A DNA stretch of 17,715 bases from Geosiphon pyriformis (GCA_016748015.1 JAAOMT010000236.1:104874-122588), one strand, 5' to 3'. Positions 1-11,537 are shown, numbered from the stretch's first letter. Notes: generated by a model not told the origin, from the letters alone. Translations and numbers: made by a program.

Positions 1-2960
1 CATTAGTATAGTAAGATTAAATATTTTTTTAACAAACAGTTATTAAAGTTTTTCAAATTGGAATTGTTAATTACCAAAGTAGTAAAATCTTTTAAATCTA
101 ATGATGTATCTAAAATTAATGCTCTGTTTTATATTTGGCTAGTTGTTAATAGGAATAAGACTTCTAAGATACAAATTATGATTTAAAATAGAACTAAGTT
201 AATAAATCTTCTCAATTATTTGTCTAAAATTAGAAAAAATTATTACAAATCCAAATTGTATAAGTTTAAAACTGTTAAAACAATTACTATTAAATAAGCA
301 ATTAAAAAAAAATGGAAAATATTTGTTTGAATAAAGACTGCATAATCAGAAATATGTTGAAAAAACTGTTTCATAAGATAGTATTAGATTATTTAATAGT
401 TATTGAAAAACTGGTTTTGAAGTCTAATAAAATTAAATCTAAAATTGATATTATTATAAAAGATTAAACCAAAAAGTATATAGTTTTTGGGTTATTGTTA
501 GGGCTTTGTATTAATCAATATACTTTTTTGAATTGTGTAAACAATAAAGTTTTTTTAAAAGTTATAAGTATTATTGATTTAAAAAAATTGGTTTATATAA
601 TAAAAAATTTACTAGATAGAAAGGCTGTTAATTTAAATAATATCTTAAATAAACTGTAGAAACATTGTAATAAGAATATTATTAGATGTTTTTTAGTCTT
701 TTTGAACTCATGTTTATCTTTGAGTACAATGCTAATTTTATGAAAAAAGACATAAATCTTAATAATATCTAAATTTTATGAATAGAATAAAGTTTTTAAA
801 AACATTAAACTGATCACTTTAATTGAAACAGTTAAGAAAATTTTAAAAAAATATTTTTAAATTGGATCTTATCTGCATACAGTTGATTTAATGTTCTTTG
901 TAAGAACAATTTTTTTGTTTTAAAGAATACTTTAATGCAGTTTTTTGCTTTTGTTGTTGATTCAATAATTAAAAATGCTTTAGAAAAAAATAAAAAAATT
1001 TGGTTAGTATTATAAAATATGTACAAAGCATATAATTCTGTTGGTTAATCTTATTTAAAAACCAGTTTGCAGCATATTAAAATATGTGAAAAATTTATTA
1101 ATTTCTTTTGGCAGCATTTATAAAAACAGAATAAATAGAGTTATAACAGATTTTGTTCTTATATATAGATATTGAGTACATAATAGATTAGATTAAAATA
1201 AGATATTTTCTCTTTTTTTTTGAAAAATTTTCTATAATTATCTTTTATATAAGATTAAAAAACATAAAAATTTGTATAGATATTGGATTAATACCAGATT
1301 CATAACCAAAACAAGAAAAATAGATGCCAAAAGAAAAAAATTTCTTTTTTCACAACTGGTGCTTTTGTTAATAATACTATCTGAATTAAAAATAGTCAGA
1401 CTTTTATGCAATATATATTGAATATTACCAGTAAATTTTTTTTATTTAATAATATTTTAATTAATAATAATAAAACAATAGCTATTTTTATTAATTAACA
1501 GATTAAAAATGCTTTTTTAAAAATTAGTGAACTATCAATTTTAATTGCCAAAAGTAAAGTGCTACATAGATATTTGGAGATTTTTTTATTAACAAATAAT
1601 TTGTCAAAATCTAATATAACTAAAGTTCAGTCTAATATCAAGTTTTTTTTAAATGTAGTATTAAGAAAAACTATTATAGATAAATAATTTTCTTATCTGG
1701 TTTTAACTGTTCTGTAATTTATAGTTGAGTATTGATTACAGTTCAGTTTTGTTTCTTCTGAAGTTTATTGCCAATAAAATATTATAGTCAAAAAAAACCT
1801 TAGATTAAAAACTGGTCTATTTTAAAATTTTTTTAATAATACACTATATTATTTTTTATTGTATAATCTAAAAACATTTGAGCAAGTTTAAACTAAAAAA
1901 AATTGCTTTAATTATTGTTTTTGTAAATACTGCTGGTATTCTTGATTAATTCTTTAATCATAGATTTTTGGATTTGCAGATTCTGAACTGAACTTTTTTG
2001 AATTTCTTGCAACATTTAATTTGGTTGTTAGTTGGTTTTTTTAACAATTTTTTGGTTAAAGTAGTGTGTATTTTTTTGACAATAATCTTTTGTTGGTAAA
2101 TAATTTGTCTTGTGTATTTTTTAATTTTGACAAATTTTTTATTTTAAGTATTCTGAGAGCTTTTTTGTATTTTGATAAGATTAGTTCTTTAAAGAGATTT
2201 GAAATAGTTTTTTGTAATAGGCTTTTGAATAAAAAGAGCAAAATAATAAATTAAAAGACATTTTGCTATTAAAAAATATTAGATTCTAAAAGACTTGTGT
2301 TTTTTTGGTTTGTTTTGACATCAAAGTTTTTACATAGTTTTAATCTTATGTTAACATCTTTTGGTATAATTTTTGAGTTGGTAAATAATAGTATTTTGTT
2401 GTTAAATGAATTTTTAATACTGAAGAAGTGTTTGCATAAAATCTAATCAAATAAGATCAATATGTATATTAATAGAATTTTAAAAAGTTTAGGTTTTTCT
2501 ATTATTATTAATAAAGCTGCTGTATATTTTTCTAAAGTGGATTTGGGAGTTGAGATTAGAATTCATGGATTATTGTCATTAATATTAACTAAATTACATG
2601 CTATAGCTTTTTTTCTGAAGTGTATATCTTTTTTTTGTGCTGTAATAATATATTTAAATAGCCAAACTATTATAAATGCTTGTATTTTAGAATTGAAGTT
2701 GTTAAGTTCTGATTTTTATAATCACTATTAGATGATAAAAAAACATATTTACAAACTTAATTAGAGATAAAAATCTTTTAGTAATTTGGTTAAAAACTAA
2801 GAAACTATTGCCAAAAAAACCAAAACTCTTATACAAAGATTTAATTTTTTAAATATAAAGCTTATTTTATCTTATATATTATACATTCTATTTATAAAAG
2901 ACTTCAACAAACTATGATGCAAATCATTTATAATCATCAAAAATATAGATCAGTCCGAAA
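1..2960 (+). pseudogene. Decayed LINE ORF2 relic (linker, reverse transcriptase, RNase H)
   Basis: This is a degenerate non-LTR retrotransposon ORF2, cut by the left window edge and pointing opposite to the better copy at 10062-14750. Conceptual translation follows that copy in order. The linker starts near 43. A KIVLDYLIV block lies near 380-410. RT motif A is near 955-1050 (LEKNKKIWLVL, stop, NMYKAYNSVG). RT motif C is near 1361-1375 and reads AFVNN where FVDD is expected. A connector block follows near 2185-2320. An RNase H piece lies at 2462-2731. From about 950 to 2731 the relic keeps one reading frame, so decay was mainly by substitution; at least two frame changes occur before 900 and one near 2760-2780. 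Stops usually stand where Trp, Gln or Arg is expected. Downstream of RNase H about 0.8 kb appears deleted and the match past 2830 is weak. It is non-functional. Confidence 0.85.
2462..2731 (+). pseudogene. RNase H fragment inside the LINE relic
   Basis: This is the longest clean open stretch of the left relic (89 codons). It aligns without gaps to the RNase H of the LINE on the other strand: MYINRILKSLG against VYTNGLLRNLG, LTKLHAIAF against MAELQAIAL, YLNSQTIINAC against FSDSQSALNAC, and SDFYNHY against PDFWNRY. Two acidic catalytic positions are gone, with Asn replacing the Asp of the TDG motif and Asn replacing Asp in SDSQ. The Glu of the AELQAI motif is Lys. The closing TAG stands where the other copy has Trp. 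It is a surviving piece of a dead element, not an independent gene. Confidence 0.8.
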
Positions 2961-3139
2961 TTTTAAATGATAATTTTTACATGTTTTTATTTATATAATT
3001 AAATTTTATTGGTCAATATACATGTGTTTTTAATATATTATTTATAATAAAAAATAAAATTTTATTAAATTTTATATAATATAAAACCAAATACAATATT
3101 ACAAAGTTTGAATATTATTTAATTTATTTAATTCTTTAA

Positions 3140-5090
3140 GAATATTATCTGAGTTTTTTATAAGATTTATACTTTTTTATAGCATGTTTTACTAATTTTC
3201 TATTGAAAATTGTTTAATAGTTATTAAAGATATTGATTCAAAACTTTTAGACACTGTTTTTTGTAATTTTTTCCATAAATAATCATATTTGTTATGTGCA
3301 TATCTTTTAGCAGCTCTCCAATATTTTTCAATAAAATATAATTCACAATGAAATTTTGAAAAAAAATGCACTTATGTTTCATACTTTTAATTAATTTTTC
3401 AATTGTATTTTTTAAGTAAGAAAATCAAATTCCAAAAATATTACTTAACATACACAACAAGAAACTTTTAAAGAAACTTTGATTTTTTTTTTGTATTTTT
3501 AACATTCTAATATTAATTTTTTTGCTGGCTATTTTTTTTATTCTATTAATACTTGTTTAATTTCTTTAGACAATTTTCAAAGTTTTTCATCTGAATATGT
3601 TTCCAGAAAGATTATCAATTGTAATTAATTATTTAATCTAAAAGAAGTATTTTATATTAATGATTGCTTTTTACCTGGACTTAAATTTATCCTGCTTATA
3701 ATTAAAACATCTTTACTAAATGCTGTATAATTAGAACTATTATCAAAAGCAAATACAGCTATATAATTTAAATATGATTTTTTTTGGTATATTTGAATAG
3801 TTTTCTTTATTATTTTGTTGTAAATACAAATGTCTATTAATTTTAGTTAGAAATTTACTGACTATAATTGATCTTTCATTTTTTTTTTTCTTAGTGGCAA
3901 ATTTCTATGTTTAGTTTATATATCATGCTTGTTATTATTTAAATAAAAATACATTTATTATAGATTATAAGAACTCTTTTTTTTCCATTAAATAAGTTAG
4001 GGTATATTTAATCTATAAATTCATCTTTATACTTTAATATATACTTTTTATGCTTATATATTTTTTCTAAAATTTTTTTTCAAGATTACAAGACATTATT
4101 TTTTTATGTTTATTATAATATAAGTTTTGATAATGTTGTTGGAATAAATAACTAAGAATTTTGAATTATCTTACTGCAGTTGTAAAACTAATAGTTTTTT
4201 TTTCATTATTCCAATATTAAGAAACAATTTATGCTTGATAAATTTTTTAAATATGACTAAAATAGCATTAAAGTTTTGGTTTCTAATTTAAATATAACAT
4301 CTTTCTATAATATTTTCATTATTAATTATTTTAATTATTTTTAAGTGTTTTTTATGTTTTAATATTAGAAGCTTATTATTAAGCAATTAATACTTTGCAA
4401 AATATTGAATTTTTCATCCTTTTCATATATACTATTAATAAAAACTTTCTAAGAAATTTTCAAACTGGCATTAATTTTTTTATGTTCATTATTATCATTT
4501 AACAAGGTAAAATATTCAAAAATAGCTCTTTTTTGATTATATTTGAAAACAGTTAACTAAGTATGTTGTTTTTTTAAATGTTTTTTTAACTTTTGCTCTT
4601 TTTTTATTCGACTAGTATACAGATCAACCTCACTTTCTGAATTGCTTAAAGATTTATTAGATTTAAACTATTGTAAATCTGTAGTTTAAGCACCACTAAT
4701 ATTAAAAAAAGTGGTAATTTTTTAGTTCTAACTGCTGCTTTGGTGAATAAACTATTTGGTTTATATTTATTGTAATAAGTTAACTTTGGTATCTTTTTTG
4801 TTATGTAAGAATCTCACTTCTTTTTTTAGATAATTGTTATTTTTCTATATTAAACTAAGTTTTTTTAATTTTGTATTTATTCTAATTACAGCTTTTATAT
4901 CTTCTGTATTATCTTATCCACTGTTATTATTATTGCCCTATTCTTTATTACTAACATCCAGTCTGTTAAATTCATTTACTTCAATATTATAATTATTTAT
5001 TGAAATGATATAATGTGTTTTTTTATATGATTTTTTTGTATTTTTAACTTGATCTTTAGCTTTTCTTTTTCTTTTAAAATAAAATGGCAT
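3140..5090 (-). pseudogene. Decayed DDE-type DNA transposase
   Basis: I recognise this from translation as a DDE transposase found repeatedly in Glomeromycotina and basidiomycete genomes; I do not assign a superfamily name. The ATG at 5090 opens a basic N-terminus (MPFYFKRKRKAKDQVK). Near 3950-4010 lies IYPNLFNGKKRVLI followed by YNK, where HDE is expected, so the first catalytic Asp is lost. Near 3690-3770 is VFAFDNSSNYTAFSKD with the second Asp kept (codon 3742-3744). Near 3300-3360 is SKFHCELYFIEKYW with the Glu kept (codon 3327-3329). The C-terminus near 3140-3190 is KLVKHAIKKYKSYKKLR and then a stop. The parts lie in different frames with many stops and a small deletion near 3200, so it is dead. 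Terminal inverted repeats were not convincingly located. Confidence 0.72.
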
Positions 5091-5713
5091 TTTTTATGTA
5101 ATGTGATATTAATCTAATGTGTAATTGATGCTTGAACAGAATTAAAGAATTTAAATCATGTAATATTGTACAACAAAATTATATTACAATAAAAATAGTG
5201 TTTTTAAATCTTTTTGATTTTAATTTAAACTTTAATTTCTGTTTTGTAGTTCTAAATAAGAAGCAATTAAACAACCAACTCAAAAAACATTCAATTTTCA
5301 AATTAAAGCCGATTTCTCAAAGCTGATGAAAAATTTATTGCAAATGATTGTTGATTAAAAAGATAATAGATAAGAATATTTGAAATAGATTTCAATTTTA
5401 GTATTATAGCTTAGTTGTGACTTCTCATTTTCATATTTAGTAGTCAATGTTACCAGTAAAATTTTAGTTATTAATTAACATAAAATTACTCTTATAATTT
5501 TTATTATTAATTAGTATATATTATTATTATATTAATTATTACTTATTATTTAATTAATTATTAAATATTATTATTTAATTAATAACCTAATTTGTATCAT
5601 AGAAATTAAGATGATCAAATTACACAATACTCTGAACTATTTAACATAGTCAAAATTCACAAAAATTAATAAAAATTGGCCAAAATAATCAATAATTTAG
5701 AGAAATAACTTGT
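5091..5713. other. AT-rich stretch upstream of the transposase relic
   Basis: I see no supportable gene here. The first ~240 bases may be the leader and end of the DDE element. A 64-codon open stretch at 5132-5326 on + has no recognisable motif and is probably chance. At 5545-5558 and 5570-5583 the same 14-base AT-only word occurs twice, 25 bases apart, within a simple AT tract. Confidence 0.4.
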
Positions 5714-5870
5714 AGTTTGCCAAAATGTATCTTTGGTTTACCAAAATTGTAGCAAAGAGAAAAGTGCAAGTCCAAAAACTAGTACTACAACAAGTTGTAT
5801 AAAAAAAAAGCTTCTTTTTTTAAGAAAAAGTATCTTTTTATATCTAACCATAGTATCTTACTTTAGATAT
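5714..5870 (+). repeat. Dispersed direct repeat, left copy, with A-GC-T palindromic core
   Basis: This stretch matches 9761-9885 in the same orientation. Both begin with AGTTTGCCAAAAT and both carry a TATAAAAAAAAAGCTT core followed by a T run, an A run and further similar AT sequence. The left copy keeps more C and G, and many differences are C/T or G/A. About 20 bases near the start of this copy are absent from the other. The pair, about 4 kb apart, could be two insertions of a small element or the ends of a decayed larger one. Confidence 0.55.
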
Positions 5871-7671
5871 CTTAATTAGAACAAATTACTTTTTATACAT
5901 CTTAAATAAAAATTAAATATTCAAAAAACCAAATTCTTTAATTATTATACTTGACATTCTCTTAACACAACTAACATTTTGAAATTGATTAAATACCAAT
6001 TTCAGTAATCTGTTGGTAATTTTAGATCTGAATAGAAAACGTTTTCCTTAACAAAATTCTATTTCTTTTACATTTCTTTTATTTTTATTTTTTTTCTTAT
6101 TATAATTTTTGAGATAGCCTACAGATAAGATTCCTGTAGAAGAGTTAACTTTTACAGCAAAGTAACTACACATTTTAGTAAGCTTTCAAATGAGCAATTC
6201 TTGAGAAAAAGTTGATGTTTATTACAATGTAACTACATAAAATAACTGGCAAGAAATTGGCTATTCCATTTATAAACTCAGTAGTTTAAATTATAAAAGA
6301 TAATTTGAAAATAAATTCAGTTATTAGAAGTTTAACTACTTCCAAAAAACGTGGATTTACAACAAACAGACATTAATAACATTCAAAAAAAAAAACCAAA
6401 AACCTCTGGTAACATTGACAATATGCCAAATTATTTATAGATTTACTGTTTAAAGAAAAATATCTAGAATATTATGATGTAATTAAAGAGCCAAAATTCT
6501 TAAACATGATTGAAGTTAGTACTATGTACTTTTTTTTTATTAGTTACTTAATACTTAACATATGTTTTTTACATTATATTAGTAAAAAATTCAAAAAGAA
6601 TATTATTCATTTATGAATTTAATTAGGACTTGCAATTGATTTCAAAAATGCTATGTATTTTAATAATAATTTACATATTTTTAAAAATGCCAAATTTTTA
6701 TAAGTAAGAAATTTATTAGATCTTTACAAAAAAATCTGGGTTTTATTTATTTAAATTAATATGTTTTATATATTTTTTACATTAAAACAAACTCATTAAA
6801 AAATATAAAACATTAACAAAAAAGAGCTATTCAAAATTATAGACTTTAAGACAACTTTAGTTCTTTTAATTAAGGTAAAACCAAAAATCTTTCAATTCCA
6901 ATCTGATTCTTCTAAATTAATACCAACTGATATAAGTTTTTTGATTACTGTGATAAGCTATTATATATCATATTCTAATAAGTTGTTGAAATATTCAACA
7001 ATCAAAATTTTTTTTACAGTTTAGAAAACCAATTTTAAAACTAAATCATAATTTAGTTAAATACATGATAGATATTTTAGTTATTATATTTCTTTTTGGT
7101 ATAATTTATTATTTAAATATTAAATTTAACCAGAAATTTTTATTACAGAAGATTTTATATATCTCTTAAATCTAAGCAATTTTTTGAAATACAATATTAT
7201 AGTTATTAAAAGATTATTTATAAATTCAAAGTAAGTATTCACATTATAATAAAAATGATACTGGTTAAAATTTTTAAAGTTACTTATTGTTTCTTACTTC
7301 TTATAGATTATAAAAACAGTTTGCAGATTCTTTTTTTTTTAGATCTGATTAAATTAATTTTTAATCATGAATACTATTTTTATACTTTATATTTTTAAGC
7401 TTTTAATTATTTCTCTCATTAAATGAAACATAATCTATTCTTAAAATTTTACAAAAAAAAAGTGTTCAAAACATTAGTTATTAAAGAATATATATTATAA
7501 GATATTGTAGAAAAATATTATATTATATACATAAAAATTATGTTTGAAATATAACATTTGTTTTGAAATTGTTATATAATTACTGTAAATTTAATTTTAC
7601 GGACTCTATTTATAAGATATTCTAAAAAATTTAATAACAATAATGTCTATATATGTAAATTTTTATATATA
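5871..7671. other. AT-rich stretch without recognisable gene
   Basis: No gene can be supported. Around 6120-6460 on + one frame is fairly open, with a few TAA and TGA interruptions, but I recognise no motif. At 7231-7306 a GTAAGT word is followed 76 bases later by a pyrimidine-rich tract ending in TTATAG, which has the form of a short fungal intron, although the flanking frames are interrupted. This may be another decayed element or a dead gene. Confidence 0.35.
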
Positions 7672-8120
7672 GTAGCATTAAAATTTTTTGCTACTATTAA
7701 TGATTGGAAAATAAAGTTAAAAGTCAAAGTTTTAAATAACACAAATATCAACCAGTCATATATTTTATCTAATTCAATGATTAAGTTATATGATCAATTG
7801 TTTTTGACTATAACATTATTCTATCCAGTTTTTTTGACTTATTTTAAGACTTTGTTCCAAGATCTTCAAAAAAAACCTTATATTTGTCTAAATTGATGCA
7901 TCCACATAATAAAAACAAGCATATAGAAAAGAAAACCAACTTTGATAGAATGCAAATTATTGATTAAACATTAGATAATAAGACAGACATTGAACTTACT
8001 ATACAAAAAAACCTAAAAATTACATAAAAATCAACAATTATAGTGTTTACAAAAGCATTTGGCAGACTTTTTTAATCACAGATAAAAACAAATTAGAGAT
8101 ATCTACTAAGCCATTAAAAA
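7672..8120 (+). pseudogene. Possible decayed reading frame, unknown product
   Basis: One + frame runs open for about 74 codons from 7672 to a TGA at 7894, long for DNA this AT-rich. It continues beyond with stops separated by 10-25 plausible codons. The translation has mixed composition, not just Lys/Asn/Ile/Phe: Trp in NDWKIK, Pro, Gln and Asp are present, and CIHIIKTSI follows the first stop. Such spacing resembles the stop pattern in the two identified relics. I do not recognise a family. It could belong to the element flanked by the repeats at 5714 and 9761, or be chance. Confidence 0.25.
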
Positions 8121-9130
8121 GTATTGCCCATTCTGAGACATGTGTTTCAAATATTAAAGTATATAATACTGTAAAAAAAGATAAGCCATTTATAATTTAC
8201 TGTATTAAAAAATTAATTGCATTAATTTTTTTCATAAATTTTAAGCTGTGTCTTTACTTTAAGATATAGAAATTAAAGTAAATAATCAATTTTTTACAAT
8301 ATTTTTTAATACCAAACATTTTATTTATAGTATTACTCTTAGACCAACAGCCAATCACATCACAATCATTCCAATTTTTGTTTCAAATTTGCTGCTCTTA
8401 GCACCAAAGCCAGTTGTTTTTGATATTTATTAAGAGGAATACAAGGTTACAAATAGAGTGCAAACAATTTTTTTGATATCTGGTAGAAACAATATTAATA
8501 TCTGGGTTTTTGTTTCGATAATAACAACCAAATATGATAGTAGTATAAATAGAATATTTATGATTTATAGTGCCATGTTATTAACAGAAAACATATAGAC
8601 TGAAAGATATTTTATTTTTATAAAAAAATGATTATCTAAAAATTAGATTAATATTAATTGAAAGCTTTTTTGAAAATAATAATATTTTGATGATTTATTA
8701 CATAATAATATAACTTTAATAATTGTTAATTGGCTAAAATTTGATTAATTAGTATTTGAAAATTAAAGATTAATAATAAAAGTGGTTAATTTTAAACTTT
8801 AATAACTTTATAAAATATAATATAATTCAAAAAATTAAACTGTAAATATAAAAAAAAAGAACTTAATCTATCATATTTACAATTTAGTTTTTTAATATTA
8901 TTAAAATTAGAAGATTAAATACAATTTAAAATTATATAAATTGTTTGATAACTATAAATAGTTTGCACTATAGTTAGTTTTAAGCTAAATAAAACTTTTT
9001 AAATAAAATATTTTATAAATAGTTTGATTTTGCTAGAGTTTAATTTCTTAAGAGAAAATAATATTATGATTAAAATAATAGTTTTTATTAGTTATTATAT
9101 GTATTAGCCACTAATATTATATAATTAACT
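8121..9130. other. AT-rich stretch, nothing recognised
   Basis: Slightly richer sequence at 8330-8530 contains several C-containing words but no frame I can follow on either strand. From 8580 onward it is almost pure AT. No tRNA, terminator-like structure or motif was found. Confidence 0.4.
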
Positions 9131-9252
9131 ACACTATTTTTAGATAGTGATTATTAATCTAATTAATGATTTAATTGTTAACTTAACTATTAATTTAATC
9201 ATTGATCTAATTAATAATTTGATCGTTAACTATTTTTAATAGCCATATATAT
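9131..9252. repeat. Short imperfect tandem repeat with small hairpin
   Basis: A hairpin with 6-base arms CACTAT (9132-9137) and ATAGTG (9144-9149) precedes two copies of a ~30-base unit starting ATCTAATTAAT, at 9157 and 9205, 48 bases apart. Most differences over the first ~28 bases are A/G or C/T. Part of the unit is also imperfectly inverted within the repeat. Function is unknown; in AT-only sequence some of this symmetry may be chance. Confidence 0.4.
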
Positions 9253-9760
9253 ATTGAGTTTTCTAGATATATATAAGAAATTATAAGAATAAAACAATAT
9301 TTATTAACTCAATCTTTTTTTTATTGCTTATTTTTTTTTCTTATTTTTTACTTTTAAATATCATAATATCTTGAAATAAAATATTATTTGTTGGCATTTA
9401 TCTATTTTTTCTTGATTTATATAATTATAGTATTTAAGGATTATTAAATAAAATATGATTGAAGAATATATTTAATATTTAATATCAAATTCTAAGAATG
9501 CTAATATAAGATATAGAATTATATTAGTATATTATTATTTGTTAACAATACAAATTATTTTTTTACTTTTAGATTTTCTAGTTATTTTTTAGAAAGATTA
9601 ATAACTGAGATATTTTATAAGACTAATTTTATATATTAAATTCATATTCATTCAATTTATTTTTTAAAATTGAATTTTTTTTAATTAATTTTATTATCTT
9701 ACAATTTTGTTCTCTTTTATTATTTGTTAGTTTTTTATTTTAATCTATAATAATATTTTT

Positions 9761-9885
9761 AGTTTGCCAAAATATTAGAAAAAAAATATTAAATTATTAA
9801 TAATATTACAATAAATAGTATAAAAAAAAAGCTTTTTTTTTTAAAAAAAATATTTTTTATAAGATATTTTATCTTAAAATTATTG
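9761..9885 (+). repeat. Dispersed direct repeat, right copy
   Basis: This is the second copy of the repeat at 5714-5870, almost fully reduced to A and T. It begins AGTTTGCCAAAAT and contains a perfect palindrome of nine A, GC, nine T (9822-9841). It lies about 40 bases outside the poly(A) end of the LINE, so the LINE may have inserted next to or into this older repeat. Confidence 0.55.
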
Positions 9886-9925
9886 GCTATTAATTTTAAT
9901 AATTATTAATACTTTTAGGTCAAAA

Positions 9926-9939
9926 TTTTTTTTTTTTTT
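9926..9939 (-). other. Poly(A) tail of the LINE
   Basis: Fourteen T on the plus strand are fourteen A at the 3' end of the minus-strand element, directly after TTAAATTAAT so that an AATAAA word spans the junction. A 3' poly(A) at this place fits target-primed reverse transcription and fixes the element's orientation and left border. Confidence 0.75.
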
Positions 9940-10061
9940 ATTAATTTAACAAGTGAGGTCCACACACAACCTAGCACTATACATTAAAAAAATAATCTAA
10001 ACTAGGCATGAATCATGTATTTTCTACACGTGACCAGCCATTCGGACCAGTCAGAACAACA
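9940..10061 (-). other. LINE 3' untranslated region
   Basis: About 120 bases lie between the ORF2 terminal TAG and the poly(A). No coding potential is seen. The left relic has a similar GTCCGAA word near 2954-2960, which might be its counterpart of the sequence just after ORF2, but the surrounding match is poor. Confidence 0.5.
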
Positions 10062-10640
10062 CTATGCAGCTATATAAACAGAAACTAAATTACCAATGCT
10101 GGAGAAAAACATACAAGACTTGCAAAAACCAAAATACACACCAAAAGCTTTATCAATACCAAGCAAATCAATCACACCAGCGAAAAGACACGAAGTCAAA
10201 CCAGAGACCAAAGTAGGAAACGAGTCATCTAAAGGAATCAGACTGTGCTTTTCCATATAGGCATGATGTTTGGCATGAACCAACCATATCTTATCTCTAA
10301 AAGCGAAGCCAAGAGAATGTGCGAAATTAATGACCTTCAAACATGCCACCTTGAAACTATGAAAAATGGAGACAGCCTCACAAAACCAATTATCAAAAAC
10401 AAAACCCTTATGAAGAGCCATGAACACTGAGGAACCTGAAACACAAGATGACAACAACTGCAACAAACATGAAAAAAAGACAGAAGAACCAGAAAGTGTT
10501 TTCCAAGTGTTCATGTGAGAATCCAACAACCGACACCAAGCAGAATCATCGACCTCACAAGAAAAAACATGATTCAATACCTCCATGTTACCACAATATA
10601 GACACAACACACTGAGATAAAGTCTATTATAAAGCTGTTT
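10062..10640 (-). pseudogene. ORF2 part 4: C-terminal CCHC zinc finger and tail
   Basis: After the TGA at 10641 the frame stays open to the terminal TAG. CLYCGNMEVLNHVFSC near 10555-10605 fits a CX2CX7HX3C finger, as seen at the C-terminus of RNase H-bearing LINE polyproteins and thought to help bind the RNA or target. All four ligands are intact. Behind it is a conserved family tail with GFVFDNWF, FRDKIWLVHAKHHAYMEKHS, and the closing GNLVSVYIAA. In this copy it could only be made by stop readthrough or internal initiation. A 61-codon plus-strand frame inside it (10245-10430) is a shadow. Confidence 0.8.
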
Positions 10641-11537
10641 TCAAACAGCCACAGGCAACTGATGATGCAAAGCCTTCATAAAATAAGAGTGCGCATTAGC
10701 TGAAATCCTGCTAGTGAAACTGGTGGCCATATGCAAATCAGGATGCCATACCAAAGAAGAGTGAGACCAATCAACATTAGCCCACAAATTGTCAGGCAAA
10801 AACTTAGAACCAGACCCCACTTCCCAACGTGTACGACACATGGCATGAAAAGTATTACAGACAAAGTGCCTTGAATTGCCAGAGACAACGTTGCCATTAG
10901 CCATCAAAAAGTGTTTATTCAGGCGAGAAGGAAGAAACCAGTCAGAAACAGAATCAGCACTGGCAATCACATCAGTATGCTCGTTTCCCAAAACCCCAGA
11001 ATGACCTTTGACTTTGTGCCAAGCAACATTTAGGACCTTACTGAAAATGACATTGGCAATGTGCTGACACTCAATCCAATATCGATTCCAAAAATCAGGA
11101 GCCACCATACCCAATTCCAATTTGCAAGCATTCAAAGCAGACTGACTATCTGAAAACAAATGGACATTACTAAAAACAGGAACATATTCGAGAGCCAACG
11201 CAATTGCCTGTAACTCAGCCATGGTAGATAACATTAAGCCAGACACACCAACACCCAAACTTATACCAATGTTCTCGAAAAAAGCCACAGCACCCGCTTT
11301 ACAGCCAACTGTACCCAAATTTCTTAATAACCCATTAGTATAGACAGACAACACCTTTGCATTAATCCACAAAAGACAATCACAGATAGACACAAAACCA
11401 GAAGAACCCAAAATGTCCAAAGAACTCATATTAGCAAAAACTGAGATGCGTGCAAGAGAGAAGTCCTTACCAGCAAAAAACATAGCAGAAAGTTTGAACC
11501 ACTCGGGAATAGGGCCATGGGGGTCTAGTTTCTTCCA
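10641..11537 (-). pseudogene. ORF2 part 3: RNase H domain
   Basis: This RNase H type I domain would degrade the RNA of the RNA-DNA hybrid. VYTNGLLRNLG near 11315-11345 corresponds to the TDGS motif, but the Asp is Asn (codon 11334-11336, AAT). STMAELQAIALALE carries the Glu, HLFSDSQSALNAC the second Asp, and WHKVKGHSGVLGNEHTD the His and last Asp. Three of four acidic residues remain. The stretch from 11537 to the ATG at 11483 is also open and belongs to the same polyprotein (WKKLDPHGPIPEWF). It is followed by SYFMKALHHQLPVAV and a TGA at 10641, where Arg is expected. Confidence 0.85.

Noticed and set aside
832-1026. A 64-codon minus-strand open frame.
   Set aside because: It is antisense to the recognisable RT motif A region of the left relic.
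2056-2254. Overlapping open frames on both strands at 2056-2254.
   Set aside because: The plus one is a piece of the LINE relic connector region; the minus one is its shadow. Neither is an independent gene.
2945-5320. Terminal inverted repeats of the DDE element (ATCAGTCCGAAATT near 2949 and an ATCAGCTTTGAGAAATC-like inverse near 5310).
   Set aside because: Only a few bases agree, and the left candidate could equally be the LINE 3' region.
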